A stretch of 26,261 nt of DNA from a virus. The notes beneath the pieces were generated by a model that was not told where the DNA came from, did not search any database, and saw only the letters and a program-made list of their open reading frames with translations. The stretch covers positions 1-26,261 of the IMG/VR virus record IMGVR_UViG_3300048556_000557. The stretch is one strand, 5' to 3'. Position numbers and translations under genes: made by a program. Below are positions 20,554-26,261 of the stretch, in pieces (the first letter of the stretch is position 1; every line of letters begins with the position of its first letter).

Positions 20554-21138
20554 GTGGCCATCCATTGTTATGATTTTAGGCGTGGGTATGAAGTCAAGCC
20601 GCGTTACGGAAAGCATGAGTCTGCTGATCAGTACTCTGCATTTCAAAATTATTTGCATATGGGTGGCCAGCGGACCCATGACCCTGTAGCTAAAATCTTC
20701 AAGGTTGACCCGCAAACCATCAAGAATTGGGCAAAAAAATATAACTGGGAGAAGCGTGCAGCGCAGTGGGATAAAGAACAAATCGCTTTAACTTGGAAGG
20801 ATGCAGAAAAGATTCGAGAGCAAAAGCATAAAAGATCCATTGTTGAGTTCAGGGATGCGTCTGAACGGCAGGCAAGGATGATGATGGAAATCTCGGAGGA
20901 TCTTTTAGGAGTCTTAACTAAGCGAGTTAAGGACGCCCAGGACCAAGGGGAAGAAGTGCCATTACCACTTGTCTCAGGACTCTTGCGTGCTACTGCAAAC
21001 ATCACAGAGCAGTCCCGTCAGGCTTGGGCTTCAGCTCTAGGTGTTGAAGATATGCTCCAACTAGTTGAGCAAGAGCTTGATAGAGTACAGGTAGAGGAAC
21101 TTGATGAAGACGAGGATGAAATTATTATCGATGAATAA
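20554..21138 (+). CDS. terS: Terminase small subunit
   Basis: 194 residues from GTG 20554. HDPVAKIFKVDPQTIKNWAK, then KYNWEKRAAQWDKE, has the helix-turn-helix of terminase small subunits (VA-x-x-x-x-V-x-x-x-T-x-x-x-W-A-x-x-x-x-W-x-x-R). The remainder is helical, presumably for oligomerisation, and the last 20 residues are strongly acidic (EELDEDEDEIIIDE). The protein recognises the packaging site and regulates the large subunit, whose gene follows after one small gene. The order ThyX, terminase small, small gene, terminase large within a replication-type cluster is noted as a finding. Confidence 0.8.
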   Translation: MAIHCYDFRRGYEVKPRYGKHESADQYSAFQNYLHMGGQRTHDPVAKIFKVDPQTIKNWAKKYNWEKRAAQWDKEQIALTWKDAEKIREQKHKRSIVEFRDASERQARMMMEISEDLLGVLTKRVKDAQDQGEEVPLPLVSGLLRATANITEQSRQAWASALGVEDMLQLVEQELDRVQVEELDEDEDEIIIDE

Positions 21139-21283
21139 TGCCCCATTGATTATTGTGCAACAGCAAGACGACGGTACATTTGTTCTGGAATGGGACGAAA
21201 ATGATCCACGTTGTGAGGAATTTAAAGACTGGACTGAAGCGGACTGGATCGAAGCAATAGAAAATGGATTAGCAAAATTTTAA
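21131..21283 (+). CDS. Small acidic protein between the terminase subunits
   Basis: 50 residues from ATG 21131 (MNNAPLIIVQQQDDGTFVLE), overlapping the small terminase gene by eight bases. A longer start at 21101 would overlap by 38 bases and add residues of odd composition. The sequence is very acidic, with WDENDPRCEEFKDWTEADWI and then EAIENGL. The pattern strand, strand, WDxxDP, then helix is seen, from memory, in small proteins beside cyanophage terminases. Its stop touches the ATG of the large terminase. It may be a packaging partner; no function is shown. Confidence 0.65.
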   Translation: MNNAPLIIVQQQDDGTFVLEWDENDPRCEEFKDWTEADWIEAIENGLAKF

Positions 21284-22807
21284 ATGGCACAGAAACTAGG
21301 AAAAGATTATTTGCGTAAATCAGCGCAAAATCAAGCGATGCTTAAGGCATTGCGAGATAAGAAGCTGCAGTCAAAAGAGAAGGGAGATAGAATATTGCTC
21401 CATAAATTTATTAAAGAAGTTTATCCAAATTATAAATTTTATAAGTTTCACGCAACATTAATCAAGCAGCTACAGCGAATCATTGATGGAGATTGCAATC
21501 GATTGATCTTGCAAGTCCCTCCTCGAAGCGGAAAGAGTCTTTTGAGTTCAGTTTTATTGCCAGCGGCATATCTACAGGCGCATCCTGATCGTTTTGTAGG
21601 TATTTCTTCTTACTCAGCAGAGCTAAGTCAAGGTTTTTCTCGGAAGGCACGAGATTTTTACCGCGATGGCGGTGGTCAATTAGATCCCTCGCAGCAAGCA
21701 GTCAACGCTTGGGGCACGCAAGGCGGTGGTGGATTATGGGCAGCTGGTGTTGGAGGCGCAATCACTGGTCGTTCAGGTCACTTGCTGATCATCGATGACC
21801 CTGTTAAGAACAGAGAAGACGCTGAGAGCCAGCGGATGATGGACAAGCTTTGGGATTGGTATGCATCAACGCTATACACACGTCTTGAGCCAGAAGCAGG
21901 AGCAATCGTTGTAATTCAAACGCGATGGTCTGAAAATGACATGATTGGTCAGCTACTAGAGAACGAAAATAACGTATCTGAGAAGGGTCGAGAGAACTGG
22001 ACGATTGTTGACCTTCCGGCATTGTTTGAGGATGAAGGAAGTCGTCCAAAGCTTCCAGAGCACTGCGAAACGATCCTGGATTGGCGTACAGAGGAAGGGC
22101 AAGCATTATGCCCGCAAAGGTATGACGAAGACGATTACGAGCGCATCAGAGAGGCCATCGGGACTAGAGAATTTGCCTCTTTGTTTCAGCAGCGTCCTGC
22201 TCCAGAAGGGGGCAACATGTTCGATCCCACTTGGTGGCAATACTATTCGCATGATTCTGTAATTCCTGATTTCGACAGAGTGATCTTGTCGATTGACTGT
22301 ACGTTTACTGACGCGAAGAACAGTGACTATGTCGTGGGCCTAGTTGTTGGTCAATCTGGTCCATCGTTTTATGTGCTCGATTTGTTTAGAGAAAAAACTG
22401 ATGTTATTGGAACGATGAATATGATCGCCAGAATGTATAAGCGTCATCAGCTTGACGGAACAGTCATTGAGCTTGCAGCTAGTGGCTATGCGGTATATCA
22501 GATGGCAAGAAAGAAAGTTCCTGGCTTAATTGGCTTTAGACCAGAAAAAAGCAAGCAAGCTCGTGCTGCAGGCATCGTCCCAGTAGTTGAGGCTGGAAAT
22601 GTATACTTGCCGATTAGCACACCATGGCTTGATAATTTTGTAAGTGAATTTTCCTTGTTCCCTGCATCAAAAAATGACGACCAAGTCGATGCATTGACTA
22701 TGGCTATTAATTATTCACTGCAACGTGTACCTCCGCAAATGACAGAAGTTACGTGGGGACGTGGAGATAGAGTAATAGAAGGAGTAAAAAGTTTCAACAT
22801 CTGGTGA
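21284..22807 (+). CDS. terL: Terminase large subunit (ATPase and nuclease)
   Basis: 507 residues, starting immediately after the previous stop. ATPase domain: Walker A QVPPRSGKS (residues 77-85), Walker B LLIIDDP (167-173), and coupling motif IQTRWSENDM (211-220). Nuclease domain (RNase H fold): Asp338 in ILSIDCTF, a second acidic residue near Glu396 (TVIELAASG) and ASKNDDQVDALTMAI with Asp466/Asp469. It powers DNA packaging and cuts concatemers. Length and motif order match complete TerL proteins; no intein or frameshift is seen. It lies far from the capsid gene in this window and is followed directly by a second sigma factor. Confidence 0.95.
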   Translation: MAQKLGKDYLRKSAQNQAMLKALRDKKLQSKEKGDRILLHKFIKEVYPNYKFYKFHATLIKQLQRIIDGDCNRLILQVPPRSGKSLLSSVLLPAAYLQAHPDRFVGISSYSAELSQGFSRKARDFYRDGGGQLDPSQQAVNAWGTQGGGGLWAAGVGGAITGRSGHLLIIDDPVKNREDAESQRMMDKLWDWYASTLYTRLEPEAGAIVVIQTRWSENDMIGQLLENENNVSEKGRENWTIVDLPALFEDEGSRPKLPEHCETILDWRTEEGQALCPQRYDEDDYERIREAIGTREFASLFQQRPAPEGGNMFDPTWWQYYSHDSVIPDFDRVILSIDCTFTDAKNSDYVVGLVVGQSGPSFYVLDLFREKTDVIGTMNMIARMYKRHQLDGTVIELAASGYAVYQMARKKVPGLIGFRPEKSKQARAAGIVPVVEAGNVYLPISTPWLDNFVSEFSLFPASKNDDQVDALTMAINYSLQRVPPQMTEVTWGRGDRVIEGVKSFNIW

Positions 22808-22833
22808 TAAAATGTGTCATAAGAGTAATTATT

Positions 22834-23454
22834 ATGGCACGGAAAGCAAAGAAGTTCAAGTTAAGCAAGGAGCAGCAATTGCTTGCTACAGAGAATATAA
22901 ACCTTGCGCGAAGAGAGGCATGGAAGTTACAAAGAACCACAGACATTGATTACGACACCTTGGAAGGTGCAGCACTAGAAGGGTTGTGTAAAGCCGCTTA
23001 TCGCTACAACCCAGAATCTGGATTCAAATTCAGCAGCCTTGCGGTGCCAACAATACGAGGAGAACTACTTCACTGGATCCGCGATAGAACTTACGCAATG
23101 AGACTGACCCATAAGATGCGTGAAAAGTGGATTAAGGGTAGACGCCTCATGTATCGAGGCATGAATGATCTAGATGTAGCAAAAGAACTGGAAATTCCTA
23201 TCTCTGAATGGCAAGAGATTAAAAGCGTTTGCTCTGGTCCACCACTTGAGATTAATGACCACGCTAGTCCGACGGACAGCCTTGAGCCTGATGAGATCAA
23301 TTTTGCTGAGCAATTTAAGGTTCGCGCTGAACATTCATGGAATCTTTTGAATCCAAAGCACAAAAAGTTGATTTTGGATTATTTTTGTAGTAAAACGAAT
23401 AACTTGCCTGTCGAGTCAATAGACGAATTTTTATATAACTACACAAATGGCTAA
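22834..23454 (+). CDS. Second sigma-70 family factor, SigB/SigF-like, with short C-terminus (sigma 2)
   Basis: 206 residues from ATG 22834; an in-frame GTG at 22804 would add ten unusual residues overlapping terL. Residues about 20-86 are region 2: ALEGLCKAAYRYNPESGFKF and SSLAVPTIRGELLHWIRDRT, the order seen in group 3 factors such as SigF/SigB (FSSYAVPTIxGExxRxxRD). Residues about 87-131 resemble region 3 (KMREKWIKGRRLMYRGMNDL, DVAKELEIPISEWQEI). The last 38 residues start like region 4 (LLNPKHKKLILDYFCSKTNN), but the helix-turn-helix that would read the -35 element is missing. It differs clearly from sigma 1 and is probably used at another stage of infection. Confidence 0.82.
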   Translation: MARKAKKFKLSKEQQLLATENINLARREAWKLQRTTDIDYDTLEGAALEGLCKAAYRYNPESGFKFSSLAVPTIRGELLHWIRDRTYAMRLTHKMREKWIKGRRLMYRGMNDLDVAKELEIPISEWQEIKSVCSGPPLEINDHASPTDSLEPDEINFAEQFKVRAEHSWNLLNPKHKKLILDYFCSKTNNLPVESIDEFLYNYTNG

Positions 23455-23540
23455 ATATTAGCGCAAGTCTTAAAAGAATTGGTTGACCATCATCATAACA
23501 ACTACCGGTCTATAGCCTGTGCTCGATTTGGCGACCATTA
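23455..23540 (+). other. In-frame continuation of sigma 2 beyond its stop
   Basis: After TAA 23452-23454 the same frame stays open for 28 codons (including VLKELVDHHHNNYRSIACAR) and stops at TAG 23538-23540, the base before the primase GTG. No terminator and no convincing promoter were seen here: TTGACC at 23483 lacks a -10 at proper spacing. It may be the lost end of sigma 2, a readthrough tail or a spacer. Confidence 0.4.
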
Positions 23541-25112
23541 GTGTCAGTATCTCAAGAGACAATTAGAAAGCTTAAGTCTTTAGCTGTATCAGACGTACTG
23601 CAGAATGATGGCACCTACTTAAAAAGGGTTGGCAGGGAATTCGTAACCCAATGCTTATGGCATGAAGATCGAAATCCTTCTCTGACTGTCAGTGACGACA
23701 AAGGCTTTGTTTTTTGCCACGTTTGCCAGCATCATGACGATGCAATTGGATTCATAGCTCAAAAGCATGGAATTACATTCGCTGAAGCATGTGAAAAAAT
23801 TGGTACCGCAAGCAATATTACTGTTGAGCACACAAATGAGAACAAGGAAGAGGTATCAAAAAAGAAAAAAATTCGCCAAGAAGCTATTGATGCTGTCGCT
23901 GAAATGCAAAACCAGTATCGGCAAGACCTGCAAGTGCATAGCGAATCGACTGATTTTCTGAAAGAACGCGAGATATTGCCAGAAACATCAAGGTTTTTTG
24001 GTTTTGGATATGATTTGAAGCAAAAACGTATCACTCTTCCTATAAGTAATCATGTAGGAAATCATGTTGGCTTTGTTGCTAGAACTATTATTAAAGATGT
24101 AAAACCAAAGTATAAAAATACTGAAAATAATGCAATCTTTAATAAGTCAGACATTGTTTTTAACGAATATCGAGCTGCTGAACACATACGTTCTGCAGAT
24201 GAATGTATATTTGTTGAAGGCCACTTGGATGTTGTATCGCTTTGGCAGTCAGGCATAAAGAACGTTGTTGCATTGCAAGGTACTGCATCACCTTCTGAAA
24301 ATGTTTTAAGAAGGATGATCAGAAAAACAAAAAGATTTGTGCTTTGTATGGACTCTGATGCCGGCGGTGTAAAGGCTATTAGTAAGTTCCTCGACACTGT
24401 CAAGAGCTATACCTTGCAGGGCGAATTAGATGTACGCATTGCAGTACTGCCTGACGGCATGGATCCAGACGATTTTATAAAAAGTGGCGGGCAACTCTCT
24501 ACTTTAATATCAAACGCTCAGTCATGGCTTGACTGGATTTTAGATCAATGGCTAAACAGTCTTGACTTTAAGGATGAGCTAAAAATTCAAGAAGTAGAAA
24601 AGCATATTAAAGATTTATTTTCTCAAATCAGTAGTCCAGCTCTTCGATCACACTATTATGACAAGGCGTCTATTCGCTTAGCACAAAACAAGCAATCGTT
24701 AGCAGCAGAAATATCTAAGGGCTTTCATGATTTTAAAACTTCTTCTGTAAAAATAAAGACTTGGACCAAGCCTGATTTTGAACATACCAGGAAGATTGTT
24801 GAAAGAAGATTGCTCCGCCTTTATATTCATAATGTTGAATTTAGATGGATACTAGAGCCATTGATGCAACAGCTTTACTTCCCGCAAATGAAGTGGTTAT
24901 GGCGCAGGATAGAGGAGGTTCAAAAACATACAGATAATGATTTTAGTCACCATGCTTTGATGGCAATTTTATGCAGTGCAGAACCAGTGTATATGCAAAC
25001 ATTACGATCAATTGTTTGCCCTTCAATTTCTGTAGAAGACAGCGAACTTTCTATTGCTCATATTGAAACTGTAATGACAATTATTCCTGAAAATTATGCA
25101 TTACAATCGTAA
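23541..25112 (+). CDS. dnaG: DnaG-type DNA primase
   Basis: 523 residues from GTG 23541. CHC2 zinc finger: C38-L-W-H41 ... C59-H-V-C62, in REFVTQCLWHEDRNPSLTVS and FVFCHVCQHHDDAIGF. The catalytic core includes FGFGYD and ITLPISN, then Toprim E226 in CIFVEGHLDV, D271-x-D273 in VLCMDSDAGG and LPDGMDPDDFIKSGG. This is the usual order in DnaG. The C-terminal 200 residues are helical and would contact the helicase. It makes RNA primers for the lagging strand with the DnaB-type helicase at 12222. The two genes lie on opposite sides and strands of the origin candidate. Confidence 0.93.
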   Translation: MSVSQETIRKLKSLAVSDVLQNDGTYLKRVGREFVTQCLWHEDRNPSLTVSDDKGFVFCHVCQHHDDAIGFIAQKHGITFAEACEKIGTASNITVEHTNENKEEVSKKKKIRQEAIDAVAEMQNQYRQDLQVHSESTDFLKEREILPETSRFFGFGYDLKQKRITLPISNHVGNHVGFVARTIIKDVKPKYKNTENNAIFNKSDIVFNEYRAAEHIRSADECIFVEGHLDVVSLWQSGIKNVVALQGTASPSENVLRRMIRKTKRFVLCMDSDAGGVKAISKFLDTVKSYTLQGELDVRIAVLPDGMDPDDFIKSGGQLSTLISNAQSWLDWILDQWLNSLDFKDELKIQEVEKHIKDLFSQISSPALRSHYYDKASIRLAQNKQSLAAEISKGFHDFKTSSVKIKTWTKPDFEHTRKIVERRLLRLYIHNVEFRWILEPLMQQLYFPQMKWLWRRIEEVQKHTDNDFSHHALMAILCSAEPVYMQTLRSIVCPSISVEDSELSIAHIETVMTIIPENYALQS

Positions 25113-25135
25113 TATGAAGTGTAGCTTCTGTACCG

Positions 25136-25282
25136 ATGTTTTCAGCCAAAAAGACTACTTTTGAAAGTCACGCACCAAAGCGTACAAGGATTGGCGATGG
25201 TCGGCGTACCCGCACACGAATTAATCAAGGTCGCCTCAAGAGGAGCCCTAATCGGAAACCCTATAGAGGACAAGGGAAATAG
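25136..25282 (+). CDS. Small very basic protein of cyanophage type
   Basis: 48 residues starting MFSAKKTTFESHAPKRTRIG, followed by RTRTRINQGRLKR, and ending NRKPYRGQGK. About a third of residues are Arg or Lys. From memory, proteins with PKRTxIG-x-x-RTRTR ... YRGQGR are widespread small proteins of cyanophages. The C-terminal YRGQG(K/R) motif is the most telling part. Its charge suggests nucleic-acid or ribosome binding, which is inference. The longer frame at 25161 is a shadow of this one. Confidence 0.7.
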   Translation: MFSAKKTTFESHAPKRTRIGDGRRTRTRINQGRLKRSPNRKPYRGQGK

Positions 25283-25287
25283 GCAAA

Positions 25288-25554
25288 ATGCCGCAGGTTG
25301 TAGATGCTCTTTGGCAATTGATTCGTCAGCGCCAGATCGCTGAAGCGACTGCAGTACTTTTTTGTCATCACAAAAGTCGCCTTGGTTTTTGGGTCAGATT
25401 AAAATCGGACCTTTTACGCTCTTGCGATAATCATTTTGATCTTTTTTTGATCGCTACTCTGTTAGACGCTTCGACTAAAGATACCCTTGAAGAGTCCTGC
25501 CATTTTATTCCAGGACTTTATTCTTTGACTTGCAGGCACAACCATGACCTCTAA
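25288..25554 (+). CDS. Small hypothetical helical protein
   Basis: 88 residues starting MPQVVDALWQLIRQRQIAEA, with a hydrophobic helix in residues 1-25 and a second (LFLIATLLDA) near 52-61. Four Cys and several His residues are spread without a clear zinc pattern. The frame overlaps the next gene by 11 bases and begins five bases after the previous stop, so the three small genes appear to be an operon. No family recognised. Confidence 0.6.
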   Translation: MPQVVDALWQLIRQRQIAEATAVLFCHHKSRLGFWVRLKSDLLRSCDNHFDLFLIATLLDASTKDTLEESCHFIPGLYSLTCRHNHDL

Positions 25555-25696
25555 AGTTTTTAAAAAGACAGTCGTAGAGCAACCATCAAATCGTGCTGAT
25601 AAGCGCCCTACAAGTGAGACTCATCGACGAGAATATTGGGAACGCTTCTGCAGCGAAAACCCTTCTTATCATTCTTGCAAAATACACGACAATTGA
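25544..25696 (+). CDS. Small cyanophage-type protein with HREYWERFC motif
   Basis: 50 residues starting MTSKVFKKTVVEQPSNRADK and ending SYHSCKIHDN. The C-terminal half (RREYWERFCSENPSYHSCKI) fits a pattern I recall in small cyanophage proteins, E-Y/W-x-x-x-C-x-x-x-P-x-x-x-x-C-x-x-x-x-D, with two Cys ten residues apart. The basic N-terminus suggests a disordered tail. Its TGA overlaps a TTGACT that begins the spacer before the reductase. Function unknown; such proteins cluster near metabolic genes in cyanophages. Confidence 0.6.
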   Translation: MTSKVFKKTVVEQPSNRADKRPTSETHRREYWERFCSENPSYHSCKIHDN

Positions 25697-25724
25697 CTGA
25701 CAAACAGTAAGACTGCGGTAAACT
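25697..25724 (+). promoter_or_regulatory. Weak promoter candidate upstream of the reductase
   Basis: CTGACA at 25697-25702 and TAAACT at 25719-25724 are 16 bases apart and match the sigma-70 consensus partially. The reductase ATG is at 25748. CGGTAA (25716-25721) and TTACCG (25729-25734) form an inverted repeat overlapping the -10 region. Confidence 0.35.
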
Positions 25725-25747
25725 ATTCTTACCGTCACCAAGGCGAA

Positions 25748-26261
25748 ATGCCAGAATTTCAGTCAACAGCTCCTAGTGCAGAAGCCGTTTTTTATCGTAC
25801 ATATTCACGCAGAAAAGCGGACGGCCAGCGGGAGACTTTTAAAGAAGCCATGACTCGCTGTGTCAACTCTATTGCAGAAGTTGGCAAGTTTACTGCGGAG
25901 GAAAAAAGCCTTGTAATTGACCAGGCATTGAAGCAGCATTGCTTCCCTTCTGGAAGGGCGTTTTGGGTAGCAGGTACGGAGTGGGGAAGCCAGCAAAAGA
26001 ACTTTAGTGGCTGGTATAATTGCACCTCTACAAACGTAAATGAAATCAGTGCGTTTCGCCACATCATGGAATTAGCCATGATGGGTTCAGGTACTGGCGC
26101 AATGCTTGAACAGTCGAATATCAATTCACTGCCGGCAATTGTTACGCAAATCAATATTGTCAGTGTCGAAGACGCTGGTGACATCCTGCCACCTGACCGG
26201 CTGGAACAAACTGAGTTTTTAAACCTTGATAATGGCAACGTTGTTGTTTATGTCGGTGACA
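25748..26261 (+). CDS. nrdJ: Ribonucleotide reductase, class II (B12-dependent) type, N-terminal part (3' end outside the window)
   Basis: At least 171 residues, open to the end of the window. The start MPEFQSTAPSAEAVFYRTYS and RRKADGQRETFKEAMTRCVN resemble the N-terminus of monomeric adenosylcobalamin-dependent reductases of cyanobacteria and cyanophages. FPSGRAFWVAGTEWG and WYNCTSTNV place Cys92 where one of the redox pair is expected, and MELAMMGSGTGAMLE follows in usual order. The enzyme converts ribonucleotides to deoxynucleotides for phage DNA synthesis. AAGG upstream of ATG 25748 is a fair ribosome binding site. The radical and second redox Cys are beyond the window, so the class call rests on the N-terminal pattern. 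Confidence 0.8.
   Translation, partial: MPEFQSTAPSAEAVFYRTYSRRKADGQRETFKEAMTRCVNSIAEVGKFTAEEKSLVIDQALKQHCFPSGRAFWVAGTEWGSQQKNFSGWYNCTSTNVNEISAFRHIMELAMMGSGTGAMLEQSNINSLPAIVTQINIVSVEDAGDILPPDRLEQTEFLNLDNGNVVVYVGD

Noticed and set aside
25114-25164. 16-residue frame with a Cys-x2-Cys motif after the primase
   Set aside because: It is very short and overlaps the better supported basic protein at 25136.
25718-25732. Possible NtcA (nitrogen regulator) box GTA...TAC before the reductase
   Set aside because: The spacing is nine bases between GTA and TAC, whereas the NtcA consensus needs eight; the -10 is also misplaced relative to such a box.

Overview
The window is part of a tailed double-stranded DNA phage genome (Caudoviricetes), most likely a lytic cyanophage. 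The evidence is the end of a major capsid gene, a long run of tail-fibre-type genes, a lysis cassette, a complete replication and recombination module and both terminase subunits. The cyanobacterial host is inferred from the many small proteins and fibre modules of types common in marine and freshwater cyanophages, from ThyX plus a B12-type (class II) ribonucleotide reductase, and from sigma factors resembling cyanobacterial ones. I saw no integrase, immunity repressor, tRNA, CRISPR array or insertion sequence. Base composition is moderate to AT-rich, genes overlap or abut, and few have a clear Shine-Dalgarno sequence.

Layout. 1-912: end of the major capsid gene and a small structural-type gene, each followed by a strong terminator. 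916-1814: four small basic or charged proteins of unknown role. 1841-9676: about ten tail-fibre or adhesin-type genes (collagen-like, DUF7483-like, glycine-rich, tail-assembly chaperone-like), with a 27-codon recombination scar at 6838-6921. 9804-11845: a lysis region with a membrane plus coiled-coil protein, a zinc-binding small protein, a GH73-type glucosaminidase and a C39-type cysteine peptidase; an extended -10 promoter lies at about 10305. 11842-14905: the only leftward block, with a DnaB-type helicase and a putative initiator. 14906-15129: an iteron and G-run array, an AT-rich stretch and a rightward promoter, the best origin candidate. 15130-18980: basic regulator-like protein, single-strand annealing protein, sigma factor 1, SSB, small unknowns, a DUF1599-type protein and a RusA resolvase. 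19012-25112: PD-(D/E)XK exonuclease, ThyX, small and large terminase, sigma factor 2 and DnaG-type primase. 25136-26261: three small proteins and the start of the class II ribonucleotide reductase, which runs off the window.

How they fit together. Leftward initiator and helicase and rightward recombination genes diverge from the iteron region. SSB, annealing protein, exonuclease and RusA form a recombination set. Primase and helicase serve the fork, and ThyX and the reductase supply dTTP and deoxynucleotides. Two sigma-70-family proteins of different subtypes suggest that the phage reprograms host RNA polymerase in more than one step. This, the origin architecture and the recombination scar are the most notable points. 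All function calls come from reading the sequence and recalling protein families; no database search was run.
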